A stretch of DNA of 64,000 nucleotides, taken from NCBI GenBank assembly GCA_047602295.1, contig JASGHP010000001.1, positions 806,001 to 870,000 on the forward strand. Reading direction: 5' to 3'. The position numbers and the translations under genes were made by a program. The notes under the pieces are model-generated. The model ran no database searches. It worked only from the letters and a program-made list of their open reading frames with translations, and was not told the DNA's origin. The DNA is from JACMLD01 sp047602295. Lineage in GTDB: Bacteria; Bacteroidota; Bacteroidia; Chitinophagales; Chitinophagaceae. This document shows, in pieces, positions 27,583-37,352 of the stretch. Positions within the stretch are counted from its first letter, which is position 1. Each line of letters begins with the position of its first letter.

Positions 27583-28683
27583 ATGAATAAGCCAGCTATA
27601 TTATTATTCGCAACACAGTACATGCCTACAGGAGGTATAGAAAGCCACCTGCGTGAGTTTTGCATGCGCATGCATGAAGCGGGTGTTAGTATAGACCTTG
27701 TTATTGCCAATTCGCAAATGCTGCCGGAAACAAAAGCATTTTTCGTAAAGGTTTGCAGAAATATTTACCTGGGCCATCATGAGAAACCGTTGCAACGCAT
27801 GGCATGGTTATTTGCCATTGGTGCAAAACTGGCTTTTAAAAATTATGATGCTTTTTATTCTAATGGCCAGGGAGAAAGTGTGATATTTTTTTCAAAGCTT
27901 TTGCAAAGAAGAAAAAAATGGGTATTGCATCATCATACAGCAGGAGATGCAAATGATCAAGAAACCTGGGGTAATCAATACTATAAAGCATTAATGAAAG
28001 CTGATCATGTAATTGCATGTTCTGCCAAAAACGCCGGCGATATAGAAAAAAGATTAAGCAGGAAAATAGAGAGCATTCCTTGTTTTTCAAGAAAGGCAGA
28101 AGCAGCCGATAGAGATCCGGGCAGTGTTTTAAAATTTGGATACTATGGCCGCTTAATACCCGAAAAAGGAATTGATTTATTGTGTCGTCTTGCAGAAGAT
28201 GCAGACATGAAAGGAATAGAATTTCATATCTGGGGCGAGGGTGCAGCTTATCCAAAAGATTTTTTCGCAAATCATCCTGCGTTGAATTATCACGGCGCTT
28301 TCTCTGGTGAAAAGGAACTTAATCAAATCATTGGTTCTATCGACGCCTATCTTTTATTGTCAGTTCATCCGGAAGGATTGCCAATTGCGCTGTTGGAAAT
28401 TATGAGTGCAGGACTTCCATGGATTGCAACAGATAGAGGTGGCATCAGGGATATAGCTATCGATCCAATGTCTACACGTGTTATACCTGCAGACATGGAA
28501 TATGAAAAACTGAAACAGGATTTATTGTTGCTTGCTGCAGACATAAGGCAACATAAAACCAATAAAGCAGTACAGCGAAAATTGTATGCAGATCAATTTT
28601 CTTACCCGGTGCTGGTAAAACGTTGGAAGGAAGTAATGGGAATAAATAACAATAGTATTAACAGGTTAAAAGTTGCGAAGTAA
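27583..28683 (+). CDS. Family 4 glycosyltransferase
   Basis: This 366-residue GT-B enzyme begins ILLFATQYMPTGGIESHLRE, with the conserved GG-x-E/H acceptor loop. The donor domain contains FGYYGRLIPEKGIDLLC and the E-x7-E segment HPEGLPIALLEIMSAGLP. It is 5 bp after the previous transferase. The next gene starts inside its stop codon (TAATG), a classic translational-coupling arrangement. Donor and linkage cannot be read from sequence. Confidence 0.9.
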   Translation: MNKPAILLFATQYMPTGGIESHLREFCMRMHEAGVSIDLVIANSQMLPETKAFFVKVCRNIYLGHHEKPLQRMAWLFAIGAKLAFKNYDAFYSNGQGESVIFFSKLLQRRKKWVLHHHTAGDANDQETWGNQYYKALMKADHVIACSAKNAGDIEKRLSRKIESIPCFSRKAEAADRDPGSVLKFGYYGRLIPEKGIDLLCRLAEDADMKGIEFHIWGEGAAYPKDFFANHPALNYHGAFSGEKELNQIIGSIDAYLLLSVHPEGLPIALLEIMSAGLPWIATDRGGIRDIAIDPMSTRVIPADMEYEKLKQDLLLLAADIRQHKTNKAVQRKLYADQFSYPVLVKRWKEVMGINNNSINRLKVAK

Positions 28684-29963
28684 TGATAGTTATATCACAT
28701 CCTACCGGTAATGCAAATGCACGTGCTGCATTGGCTGGCATTCAAAATGCCGGGCTGCTGGAGCGGTTTTACACCGCTATTGCTGCATTTCCTGAAGGTA
28801 TGTTGGATAAAGTAGGAGGTATAGGTCCTTTTAAAGAAATCAGGAAAAGAAGGTTTGATCCTGCGCTAAGAAAATTTACTGTTACATCTCCATGGCTGGA
28901 AGCAGGAAGAATGGTAGCAGGCAAAGCAGGTTTTCCCTCGTTGGTAAAACATGAAACTGGTATTTTTTGCATTGATGCGGTCTATAAAAACATTGATGCA
29001 AAAGTGGCTAGCGGATTACAGAAAGCAGCAAGGCGTGGTGTGCAGGCTGTTTATGCATATGAGGATGCTGCATTGCTTTCTTTTAGAAAAGCGAAGCAGT
29101 TGAATATGGCCTGCATATACGATCTCCCTATTGGGTATTGGCGTGCTGCCTGGCAATACCTGCAGGCAGAAAAAGAACGTTGGCCTGAATGGGCACCAAC
29201 ACTAACAGGTTTTGGTGATTCCGACAAAAAGCTTGCTGCAAAAGACGAAGAGCTTAGCCTGGCAGACATCATATTTGTTGCCAGCAGTTTTACTGCAAAA
29301 ACATTAGCAGCATATCCTGGGAAATTGTCAGGTATTAAAGTAGTGCCTTACGGTTTTCCAGCGGTAGGTGAAGAAAAAAAGTATGAAGGGTTTAGCAACA
29401 ACAGGCCTTTGAAATTATTGTTCGTTGGCGGTCTTTCTCAAAGAAAAGGACTGGCAAATCTTTTTGCTGCTGTAGAAAAATTTAATGATAAAGTATCTCT
29501 TACCATTGTTGGTGGCAAGCCAAATCATATGGAAGTGCCGGTATTAAATGCTGCATTGGCAAAACATAATTGGATACCTGCTTTACCGCATGAAGAAATA
29601 TTGAAAATAATGCGCCAGCACGATGTGTTTGTTTTTCCTTCTTTGTTTGAAGGTTTCGGATTGGTGATTACAGAAGCCATGTCGCAGGGAACGCCTGTAA
29701 TTACAACCGAGAGAACATGCGGGCCGGATATTATTGAGCATGGAAAAAACGGTTGGATTGTGGAAGCTGGTTCTACTGCTGCTATTGAAGAAATGATAAG
29801 TGAGCTTCTAAGCAATCCGCAACAAATTGCTGCTGCGGGTAAAGAAGCAATGGAAACTGCACGCATGCGTCCATGGAAAGTATATGGCAGCGAATTAGCA
29901 AACGCCATTTGGAATTTTACAGATAAAAAAAGCAAGAGAAATGACCAACAGCATTTTGCATAA
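28683..29963 (+). CDS. Family 4 glycosyltransferase
   Basis: This 426-residue GT-B enzyme has a donor domain beginning LKLLFVGGLSQRKGLANL and the E-x7-E motif FEGFGLVITEAMSQGTPV, followed by the conserved GPDIIEHGKNGWIV segment. The N-terminal domain is longer than in the neighbours and lacks the obvious GG loop. Its ATG overlaps the stop of the previous gene by one base, and its own end overlaps the next gene by 23 bp, so translation is strongly coupled. Confidence 0.9.
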   Translation: MIVISHPTGNANARAALAGIQNAGLLERFYTAIAAFPEGMLDKVGGIGPFKEIRKRRFDPALRKFTVTSPWLEAGRMVAGKAGFPSLVKHETGIFCIDAVYKNIDAKVASGLQKAARRGVQAVYAYEDAALLSFRKAKQLNMACIYDLPIGYWRAAWQYLQAEKERWPEWAPTLTGFGDSDKKLAAKDEELSLADIIFVASSFTAKTLAAYPGKLSGIKVVPYGFPAVGEEKKYEGFSNNRPLKLLFVGGLSQRKGLANLFAAVEKFNDKVSLTIVGGKPNHMEVPVLNAALAKHNWIPALPHEEILKIMRQHDVFVFPSLFEGFGLVITEAMSQGTPVITTERTCGPDIIEHGKNGWIVEAGSTAAIEEMISELLSNPQQIAAAGKEAMETARMRPWKVYGSELANAIWNFTDKKSKRNDQQHFA

Positions 29964-31065
29964 CAGGAGCGCAGGACTTGATTTAGCCCGCAGCCTTGCT
30001 ATCAGCATGGTTATCTTCTCTCATTTTGCTGTGCACAGCCTTGAATCATTTGGATTTTGGGGCGTAGAATTGTTCTTTGCATTAAGCGGTTTTCTTATTG
30101 GCCAGATTTTATGGAAGACATATGAATCTGCTCCCAAATGGTCTTTCCCATACATTTTCAATTTCTGGTCTCGCAGGTGGTGGCGCACATTGCCCAATTA
30201 TTATCTCTTTTTAATTGTGTTACTGATAGGTTCAATTTTTTCTGCGGAAGGCATGCCCGCATTTAAGGAAGTATCAAAATTTTTCTGGTTTGGCCAGGAT
30301 TTTACAAAGGGCTATTATGGATTTTTTCCTGTATCGTGGAGTTTGTGCATTGAGGAATGGTTTTATCTATTATTTCCATTGGTGCTTTTTTTATTGTCTT
30401 TATTGCCCATTTCAAAGAAGACAGGTTTTCTTTTTACGTTACTGATATTTTTTGCAGGCTGTTTCTTTTTGCGCATTGCATTAACCAGGCAGGGCAATGC
30501 TGGTATCTTAAGAATTATTACCCTTGGAAGATTAGATGCAATCGCCTGCGGTGTATTGATTGCTTTTTGGAACACTATAAAAAAGCCTTCTATTCAATGG
30601 AAGAGAATTGCTTTTGCAATTGGCCTGGTAATATGGATGATTTTGTTAGGCGGCATTTTGCTTCACTTTATAACTTATGAAAAATTAATAGAAAGACCCG
30701 ATGCGCTTTTCCTGGTGCCATTTGGTTTTGCTTTAATGCTGCCATTTATCAGTTTGCTTAAAATAGAAAAACCTAAGTTCAGGCTTTTTGCATTGGCGGT
30801 TGAGAAGATAAGCTTGTGGTCCTATTCAATTTATCTGAGTCATTTGCCTGTGATGTGGGCCGTATATAGTTTAACAGAAAGTATCCGCTCAAGTACTATC
30901 GGAAACCTGGTATCAAAAATATTGGGATTGGTAATTACCATAATAATATCAGCTTTATTATTTAAATATTTTGAAGAACCATTAACTAAAAAAAGACCGG
31001 CAACATTAAAGCTTAAGAGAGAAAAAATGAAAGCCGATCTTATAAACCATAATGAAAACACTTAA
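29941..31065 (+). CDS. Membrane acyltransferase-3 family protein, tandem copy 1
   Basis: This 374-residue multi-spanning protein carries SAGLDLARSLAISMVIFSHF (catalytic-type His), GVELFFALSGFLIGQILW, the loop RRWWRTLPNYYLFL and the SLCIEEWFYLLFPLVLFLL helix. The C-terminus ends in KYFEEPLTKKRP. It closely matches the next gene (31111-32256) through its whole length, including nearly identical DNA near the 3' end, so the pair arose by tandem duplication. It would add an acyl group to the EPS or its precursors across the inner membrane. Confidence 0.9.
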   Translation: MTNSILHNRSAGLDLARSLAISMVIFSHFAVHSLESFGFWGVELFFALSGFLIGQILWKTYESAPKWSFPYIFNFWSRRWWRTLPNYYLFLIVLLIGSIFSAEGMPAFKEVSKFFWFGQDFTKGYYGFFPVSWSLCIEEWFYLLFPLVLFLLSLLPISKKTGFLFTLLIFFAGCFFLRIALTRQGNAGILRIITLGRLDAIACGVLIAFWNTIKKPSIQWKRIAFAIGLVIWMILLGGILLHFITYEKLIERPDALFLVPFGFALMLPFISLLKIEKPKFRLFALAVEKISLWSYSIYLSHLPVMWAVYSLTESIRSSTIGNLVSKILGLVITIIISALLFKYFEEPLTKKRPATLKLKREKMKADLINHNENT

Positions 31066-31110
31066 ATCAATAGTTATGCCTTTTTGAGAAAATGTTAAAC
31101 CTTAAACCTT

Positions 31111-32256
31111 ATGCCTGATACTAACCTTATGCCTGCCACATTGCACAATAGAAGTTTTGGATTAGACCTTGCAAGAGCCATTGCTATTAGCATGGTGCTC
31201 TGTTCACATTTTGCAGCACATAGCCATAAAATATTCGGATTTGGTTTTTGGGGGGTTGAATTGTTTTTTGGCTTAAGTGGTTTTTTGATAGGACAGATAT
31301 TATGGAAAACATACGATGGAACTTCAGCGTGGTCGTTTGCAGAGATTTTTAATTTTTGGCAACGGCGTTGGTGGAGAACCTTGCCAAATTATTACTTGTT
31401 TCTTTTCATTTTAATAATTGCATCATTGATAAACGGAGAAAATTTTTCATGGGTAATACTGCCAAGCTTTTTTTGGTTTGGTCAGAATTTCATAAAAGGA
31501 TTCTATGGATTCTTCCTGGTTTCATGGAGCCTTTGCATTGAAGAATGGTTTTATCTTCTTTTTCCATTGGTGCTTTTACTGTTCTCTAAATTGAAGATTC
31601 AGAAAAAGAAATCTTTTGTGCTTACGTTACTTGTTTTTTTTATTGGTTCTTTTCTCATAAGGCTACACTTATACAGTCTTGGAAATTCCGGGCTTATAAG
31701 GATTGTAACAATTGCCAGGTTAGACGCTATAGCTTCTGGTGTATTAATTGCTTTCTGGCTGCTTGTAATTAAACCAACCTTGCTATGGAAAAAGATTGCT
31801 TTCTTTTCAGGCATGGTTATATGGTTGCTTCTGCTAATTGGTTTTTTTACAAATTTTATAGACTACGATACATTAACAGATACACCCGGCTATGATCAAC
31901 CTGTAAAAAATTCTCTGGTGCTTCTTTTGGCGCCGTTGGGTTTTTCACTGATGCTGCCGCTGGCAAGTTTATTAAACCTTACATCAAAAGCGCTTCTTTT
32001 TGTAAGAATCGCAATTGAAAAAATAAGTCTTTGGTCTTATTCTATTTACCTAAGTCACCTGCCGGTAATGTGGGCTGTGTACAAGATTACAGAACGCATT
32101 CGGGTGAATGTGTATGGTAACCTGTTTTCAAAATTTGTGGGGCTTACAGTTACTATCGCCATTTCCGCTTTATTATTTAAATATTTTGAAGAACCATTAA
32201 CCAAAAAACGCCCTGCGCAAAAAGGGGTTTATATCAAACAAAACGGAATCAGTTAA
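31111..32256 (+). CDS. Membrane acyltransferase-3 family protein, tandem copy 2
   Basis: This 381-residue paralogue of the preceding protein has SFGLDLARAIAISMVLCSHF, FWGVELFFGLSGFLIGQILW, RRWWRTLPNYY and SLCIEEWFYLLFPLVLLL in the same positions. It differs mainly in the loop between the last helices, which contains an insertion with YDQPVKN. The two copies are clearly diverged in protein sequence, so they may have different acyl or sugar specificity. A second in-frame ATG at 31129 is an alternative start. The next gene begins directly after its stop codon. Confidence 0.9.
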   Translation: MPDTNLMPATLHNRSFGLDLARAIAISMVLCSHFAAHSHKIFGFGFWGVELFFGLSGFLIGQILWKTYDGTSAWSFAEIFNFWQRRWWRTLPNYYLFLFILIIASLINGENFSWVILPSFFWFGQNFIKGFYGFFLVSWSLCIEEWFYLLFPLVLLLFSKLKIQKKKSFVLTLLVFFIGSFLIRLHLYSLGNSGLIRIVTIARLDAIASGVLIAFWLLVIKPTLLWKKIAFFSGMVIWLLLLIGFFTNFIDYDTLTDTPGYDQPVKNSLVLLLAPLGFSLMLPLASLLNLTSKALLFVRIAIEKISLWSYSIYLSHLPVMWAVYKITERIRVNVYGNLFSKFVGLTVTIAISALLFKYFEEPLTKKRPAQKGVYIKQNGIS

Positions 32257-33681
32257 ATGAACCAGGGTTTAAACCAACTTGAAAATATGAGTGATTGGGT
32301 AGTTCGCCCCAAAACAAAAGGGCGTGCAAAACCGTGGGCTAAAAAAACTCCTATAGAAAAAATTAAAGCGGCTATCTGGCTTTACTTTTTGCTAATCATT
32401 TTTGAAGGAGCATTGCGCAAATGGGTGCTGCCGTTCCTGGCCACACCGCTTCTCATTGTAAGAGATCCAATAGCGCTATGGATTCTTATCACGGCATACA
32501 GAAATAATCTTTTTCCAAAGGTGAGCTATGTTATTATTATGAATATGCTTGGCATATTGGGAATAATAACAGCGGTTTCTATGGGGCATGGAAATATTAT
32601 GGTGGCATTATTTGGCGCCAGAATTTACATGCTGCACTTTCCATTGATGTTTGTAATAGGCAAAGTATTTACGCACAAAGATGTAGTTGATGTTGGCAAG
32701 ATTACGCTATGGATATCCATACCGATGTTAGTACTGATAGCACTTCAGTTTTATACGCCACAATCAAGTTGGTTTAACAGAAGCGTTGGCGGAGGGTCTG
32801 AAGGTGGCGGCTTTGATGGTGCTATGGGCTTCTTTAGACCTCCTGGTACTTTTTCATTCACAAGTGGCACCACAGCCTTTTTCAGTTTTGCTGCCTGTTA
32901 TGTTTTTTATTTTTTGCTCAATCCTACTCTAATAAAACGCTGGCTGTTGTTTGGTGCTACAGCAGCGGTATTGGCATCTATACCACTTTCTATCAGCCGT
33001 ACATTGTTTTTCCAGATTGGTGTTAGTGGATTATTTGCTTTTATGGCCGTAATACAAAAACCAAAATACCTTGGTAAAATGATGATGGCTGTTGGTGGTG
33101 GTTTAATAGCAGTTGCATTGCTTAGTACAACCAGTTTTTTTCAAACAGCCATGGGCGCATTCTTTGCACGATTTGAATCTGCCAGTGAGTTTGAAGGAGG
33201 ATTGAAAGGTTCTTTGGGTGATAGGTTTTTAGGAAGCTTGATTGAGTCTGTATTTGGAAATGCGAAGGTGCCATTTTGGGGATATGGATTGGGCATGGGT
33301 ACAAATGTTGGAAGCATGTTGCTTTCGGGTGCAGTGGTGTTCCTGATTGCAGAGGGAGAGTGGGCAAGAATTATTGGTGAGATGGGGCCGCTGCTGGGTA
33401 TTGCAATTATAGTTGTGCGTTTAGCCCTCTCCGTTAAGCTTTCACTTGCCAGTTACAAAAAAGTAAGGAAGGGCGATTTGCTTCCCTGGTTGCTGTTAAG
33501 TTTCGGTGTTTTAAACATAGCACAGGGACAATGGGCTCCGCCAAACTTGCTGGGCTTTTCAACGCTTATTGGCGGATTGATCATTGCTTCCTTAAAAAAA
33601 GAAAGAAAAGAACCCGTAATTATTGAAAGAAAAATAACACAGGGAACAAATCATGAAGATAGTTCTGATTGGCAATTATAA
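32257..33681 (+). CDS. O-antigen polymerase/ligase-like membrane protein (Wzy candidate)
   Basis: This 474-residue protein has about 10-12 hydrophobic helices and a large central loop containing GGGSEGGGFDGAMGFFRPPGTF. That layout matches the Wzy/WaaL superfamily, in which a periplasmic loop with Arg/His binds the undecaprenyl-linked chains. It is the only polymerase candidate in the operon and would join flipped repeat units. Other features are LPLSISRTLFFQI-like helices and the WGYGLGMGTNVG loop. The start follows the previous stop with no gap, and the 3' end overlaps the next glycosyltransferase by 29 bp. Confidence 0.78.
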   Translation: MNQGLNQLENMSDWVVRPKTKGRAKPWAKKTPIEKIKAAIWLYFLLIIFEGALRKWVLPFLATPLLIVRDPIALWILITAYRNNLFPKVSYVIIMNMLGILGIITAVSMGHGNIMVALFGARIYMLHFPLMFVIGKVFTHKDVVDVGKITLWISIPMLVLIALQFYTPQSSWFNRSVGGGSEGGGFDGAMGFFRPPGTFSFTSGTTAFFSFAACYVFYFLLNPTLIKRWLLFGATAAVLASIPLSISRTLFFQIGVSGLFAFMAVIQKPKYLGKMMMAVGGGLIAVALLSTTSFFQTAMGAFFARFESASEFEGGLKGSLGDRFLGSLIESVFGNAKVPFWGYGLGMGTNVGSMLLSGAVVFLIAEGEWARIIGEMGPLLGIAIIVVRLALSVKLSLASYKKVRKGDLLPWLLLSFGVLNIAQGQWAPPNLLGFSTLIGGLIIASLKKERKEPVIIERKITQGTNHEDSSDWQL

Positions 33682-34792
33682 ACCAGATGGGCAGGAAAGC
33701 ATGGAACGCTTTGCGCAAATGCTCTATGCAGGCTTTAAAAGAAAAGGGCTTGCATGTGAGATATGGCGTCCGCATGTTTATTTTGGCAAGCTGACTTCAG
33801 ATACCACCAAAGGCTATGGAAAATGGCTGGGCTATATTGATAAATGGATGTTGTTTCCCATAGCAATCCGTATTCGTTTATTAAAGAAGCAATACAGGCA
33901 AGCAGATATAAGGTTTCATATTGGCGATCATTCAAACGCACCTTACCTGGCACATTTGCCAAAATATAAATCCGGCATTACCTGTCATGATGTATTGGCC
34001 ATACGCGGTGCTTTAGGATATGCAGATGCATATTGCCCGGCTTCTGCTATGGGAAAAGTTTTGCAGAAATGGATATTGCGCAATCTTTTAAAATCAAAAC
34101 ACATTGCACTGGTATCCGGCAAAACGAAGATGCAATTGATGGAGTTGGCCAATAACAAAAAAGATAATGATCAGCACTGGGAAATTATATTAAATGCCTT
34201 CAATGCTGATTTCTATAAAACGGATAAAGCTACAACAGCAAGCTTGTTGGGAGAATCGGGGATAGATGCAAATACGCCTTATCTGCTGCATGTGGGTTCA
34301 GATTTACCACGCAAGAACAGGAAGTTATTGCTGGAGATGGTTCATCAGTTGAATGGAAGCTGGAAAGGAAAAATTTGTTATGCCGGATACCCGCTTGAGC
34401 AAGAGCTTGTTTCGCTGGCAGATTCCTTGCAGTTGAGCGACAGGATTATTTCTGTAAAGCAACCCAGCCATCAGCAGCTTCTTGCATTGTATAGCCAGTG
34501 CGAGGCTTTTGTGTTTCCTTCTTTTTCTGAAGGATTTGGTTGGCCGGTGATAGAAGCGCAGGCTTGCGGTGCACCGGTTATTGCAAGCAACATAGAACCA
34601 ATGCCGGAAGTGAGTGGTGGTGCCGCTATTCATGCAGCGCCTGCCAATGCAAATGAATTTGCAGCAGGCTTTCTTCAATTGCAGAATGAAGCAATAAGAG
34701 AAAAATTGATAGAGCAGGGATATGAAAACGCGAAACGTTTTGATCCCGATGTAATGATTGCAGCTTATTGCAGGCTGTATAAAATAGCATAA
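33653..34792 (+). CDS. Family 4 glycosyltransferase
   Basis: This 379-residue GT-B enzyme begins KIVLIGNYKPDGQESMERFA. The donor domain contains YLLHVGSDLPRKNRKLLLEM and the E-x7-E segment SEGFGWPVIEAQACGAPV, followed by EPMPEVSGGAAI. This is the WbaZ/RfaB-like arrangement common in mannosyl- and galactosyltransferases, though the donor cannot be inferred. It overlaps the Wzy-like gene by 29 bp and is followed by an acetyltransferase after 6 bp. Confidence 0.9.
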   Translation: MKIVLIGNYKPDGQESMERFAQMLYAGFKRKGLACEIWRPHVYFGKLTSDTTKGYGKWLGYIDKWMLFPIAIRIRLLKKQYRQADIRFHIGDHSNAPYLAHLPKYKSGITCHDVLAIRGALGYADAYCPASAMGKVLQKWILRNLLKSKHIALVSGKTKMQLMELANNKKDNDQHWEIILNAFNADFYKTDKATTASLLGESGIDANTPYLLHVGSDLPRKNRKLLLEMVHQLNGSWKGKICYAGYPLEQELVSLADSLQLSDRIISVKQPSHQQLLALYSQCEAFVFPSFSEGFGWPVIEAQACGAPVIASNIEPMPEVSGGAAIHAAPANANEFAAGFLQLQNEAIREKLIEQGYENAKRFDPDVMIAAYCRLYKIA

Positions 34793-34798
34793 CAAACA

Positions 34799-35464
34799 AT
34801 GAAGATTTTAAAAATAATTACTTTTTTTCTGCCATGGTTCCTTCGTCGCAAGGCGCTTAACAGTTGGTTTGGGTTTGAAATACATCCTAAAGCAAGTATC
34901 GGCTTGTCATGGATTTTCCCAAAGAAATTGATAATGGCAGAAGGCAGCCGAATAGATCATTTTTCTGTAGCCATTAATCTTGATAGTATTGAGATGCGTG
35001 AAAAATCTTTTATAGGAAGAAACAATTGGATAACAGGTTTTCCTACGGGTTCAGATTCTGTGCATTTCAAACACCAGCAAGATAGAAAAGCTGCTTTGTT
35101 CATGGATACTTTTTCGTCGGTTACAAAGCATCATCATTTAGATTGTACCAACATTATTAAGATAGGAAAATATGCAACGGTTGCAGGTTATCAATCGCAA
35201 TTGCTTACACATTCTATCAATGTTGTAAAGAATATACAGGATAGTGAACCTATTGATATTGGTGAATATACTTTTATTGGCACTAACGTAGTAATACTGG
35301 GTGGTGCTGTATTGCCCGCTTATTCTGTATTAGGCGCAAAATCATTATTGAACAAAGCCTACACGGAAGAATGGAAACTCTATGGCGGCGTTCCTGCAAA
35401 AACTATCAGTGATATACCTAAAAACGCAGCATACTTTAACCGTACAGATGGCTATGTTTACTAA
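34799..35464 (+). CDS. Hexapeptide-repeat acyltransferase
   Basis: This 221-residue protein has beta-helix-type repeats: IHPKASIGLSWIFPKKLIMA, MREKSFIGRNNWI, IGKYATVAGYQSQ, IGEYTFIGTNVVILGGAVL and YSVLGAKSLL, ending in LYGGVPAKTISD. The catalytic-type histidine may be in TKHHHLDCTN or LTHSINVV. An insertion of about 30 residues (DSVHFKHQQDRKAA) separates the repeats and makes it different from the other three hexapeptide enzymes here. It would acylate a sugar of the repeat unit using an acyl-CoA donor. Confidence 0.82.
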   Translation: MKILKIITFFLPWFLRRKALNSWFGFEIHPKASIGLSWIFPKKLIMAEGSRIDHFSVAINLDSIEMREKSFIGRNNWITGFPTGSDSVHFKHQQDRKAALFMDTFSSVTKHHHLDCTNIIKIGKYATVAGYQSQLLTHSINVVKNIQDSEPIDIGEYTFIGTNVVILGGAVLPAYSVLGAKSLLNKAYTEEWKLYGGVPAKTISDIPKNAAYFNRTDGYVY

Positions 35465-35498
35465 TTATACAGATATAAAATCAAATGGCCGCAGCAGC

Positions 35499-36698
35499 AT
35501 GCGCATATTGCATGTTATTGGCGAGATTGATCCAAAGCTTGGTGGTGTTGGTCAGGCAGTGCGCAGCATGATTGGCGCATTGGCAGCTATGGGTATACAC
35601 AATGAAACAGTTTCGCTGGATGCGCCTACTGCACCCTTCATTAAGAGCGAACCATTTGCCATACATGCAACAGGCCCCGGTAAAGGCCCTTGGTTTTATA
35701 ATGCCAACCTTTATAAATGGCTTACCGAAAATCTTTTTCAGTATGATAAAGTGATCATACATGGCCTTTGGCGCTATCATGCATACGCGGTAAGCAAAGC
35801 CTGGCATCACTTAAAAAAGAATGCAGCTTTAAACAGCAAGGTATTACCGCAAGTGTACATTATGCCGCATGGCATGCTTGACCCGTATTTTCAAAATGCA
35901 AAAACAAGAAAGTTAAAAGCCATAAGAAACAATCTCTATTGGCGATTTATAGAAAAAAATGTAGTTAACAATGCTGCAGGTTTACTTTTTACCTGCGAAG
36001 AAGAATTAAGGCTGGCAAGAATTCCCTTTCAGCCCTATTCACCCAAAAGTGAAAAGGTAGTAGGGCTTGGCGTAGAAAACCCACCTGCATTTGCAGAAAG
36101 TATGAAACATGCTTTGCAGGAAAAATGCAAAGGATTAAATGGCGCACCTTACCTGCTTTTTTTAAGCAGGATTCATGAAAAAAAAGGTGTTGATCTTTTA
36201 ATACAGGCTTATGCTGCACTGGTAGAAAATAGTAATGGAGAAATTCCTTTCAAATTGGTAATAGCAGGGCCCGGGCTTGATACGCCTTATGGTGAAAAAA
36301 TAAAATCGCTTGCAGCGACAGTACGCAATGCAGCTGAAAATATTTTCTTCCCCGGCATGCTTACGGGTGATGCAAAGTATGGCGCCTTCTATGGTGCTGA
36401 AGCTTTTATCCTGCCCAGCCACCAGGAGAATTTTGGAATAGCTGTAGTGGAAGCATTGGCTTGTGGCAAACCCGTGCTCATTTCCAACCAGGTAAATATC
36501 TGGCGAGAGATTGAAGCAAGTGGCGCCGGCATTGTAGCAGATAATACATTGGAAGGAACAAGTGCATTAATGAAACAATGGGTTTCATTATCATCAATTG
36601 AAAAAAAGGAAAAAGGAATGCAGGCGGTGGATTGCTATAAAAAATATTTTGCTTTAACACCAGCGGCGCAACGCCTTTTGTCTGCGCTGGGTTCATAA
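35499..36698 (+). CDS. Family 4 glycosyltransferase
   Basis: This protein of about 399 residues begins at ATG 35499 with RILHVIGEIDPKLGGVGQAV, the GT-B acceptor loop. The open frame continues upstream to 35382, but that part overlaps the previous gene; ATG 35454 is the other reasonable start. The donor domain contains YLLFLSRIHEKKGVDLLIQ and the E-x7-E motif HQENFGIAVVEALACGKPV. The segment VYIMPHGMLDPYF is typical of WbdA/WcaL-like transferases in which the histidine contacts the acceptor. Confidence 0.9.
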   Translation: MRILHVIGEIDPKLGGVGQAVRSMIGALAAMGIHNETVSLDAPTAPFIKSEPFAIHATGPGKGPWFYNANLYKWLTENLFQYDKVIIHGLWRYHAYAVSKAWHHLKKNAALNSKVLPQVYIMPHGMLDPYFQNAKTRKLKAIRNNLYWRFIEKNVVNNAAGLLFTCEEELRLARIPFQPYSPKSEKVVGLGVENPPAFAESMKHALQEKCKGLNGAPYLLFLSRIHEKKGVDLLIQAYAALVENSNGEIPFKLVIAGPGLDTPYGEKIKSLAATVRNAAENIFFPGMLTGDAKYGAFYGAEAFILPSHQENFGIAVVEALACGKPVLISNQVNIWREIEASGAGIVADNTLEGTSALMKQWVSLSSIEKKEKGMQAVDCYKKYFALTPAAQRLLSALGS

Positions 36699-36761
36699 AT
36701 ATTCAATAGCAGTATTAATGAAAACGCCCTTTGTCAATATTATTAATTAAAAAACAAGTCA

Positions 36762-37352
36762 ATGCTTTCAGGTCATAGTTCAAATAGCGCTGATCCATAC
36801 TTAAGGCCGCCTTTTCCATTTGTGGACAAGCTGCGCCGTTATACATGGAGCACTGCATGGCTATTGCTTTGCAGGTGGACACCCAACCCCATGCATAATT
36901 GGAGAAGAGCAGTGCTGAAAATGTTTGGTGCAAAGATTAGCGAGAAAAATTTCATTTATCCTAGTTGCAAAATATGGGCACCCTGGCTTTTGCAAACAGA
37001 AGAAGTGGTGACCATTGGGCCGGATGTAGAGATATACAATCCTGGCGGCATAAGGCTGGGCCATCATAGCATTATTTCTCAGGGCGCATTCATTTGCGGT
37101 GCTACGCACGATTACAACAGCGCTGATTTTACTTACATAAAAAAAGAAATAGTGCTAGCGCCCTACGCATGGATATGTGCTCATGCAGTGGTATTGCCAG
37201 GCGTTACGTGCGGTGAAGGAAGTGTGTTGGGAGCAGCAGCCATTACATCACGCGACTTAAAGCCCTGGACAGTTTATGCAGGCAATCCTGCAAGAGCAGT
37301 GGCAGCAAGAAACAATTTTACAACAGAATCAAAAGCAATAGTGACTGCATGA
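36762..37352 (+). CDS. WcaF-like colanic-acid-type acetyltransferase
   Basis: This 196-residue protein matches the WcaF pattern: an N-terminal YTWSTAWLLLCRWTPNPMH amphipathic region, then NWRRAVLKMFGAKI, hexapeptide turns VTIGPDVEIYNPGG and LGHHSIISQGAFI, the active-site-like GATHDYNSADF, and AGNPARAVAAR at the end. WcaF-type enzymes add O-acetyl groups during colanic-acid or EPS assembly. It overlaps the GMC oxidoreductase gene by 4 bp (ATGA), so the two are translationally coupled. Confidence 0.88.
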   Translation: MLSGHSSNSADPYLRPPFPFVDKLRRYTWSTAWLLLCRWTPNPMHNWRRAVLKMFGAKISEKNFIYPSCKIWAPWLLQTEEVVTIGPDVEIYNPGGIRLGHHSIISQGAFICGATHDYNSADFTYIKKEIVLAPYAWICAHAVVLPGVTCGEGSVLGAAAITSRDLKPWTVYAGNPARAVAARNNFTTESKAIVTA

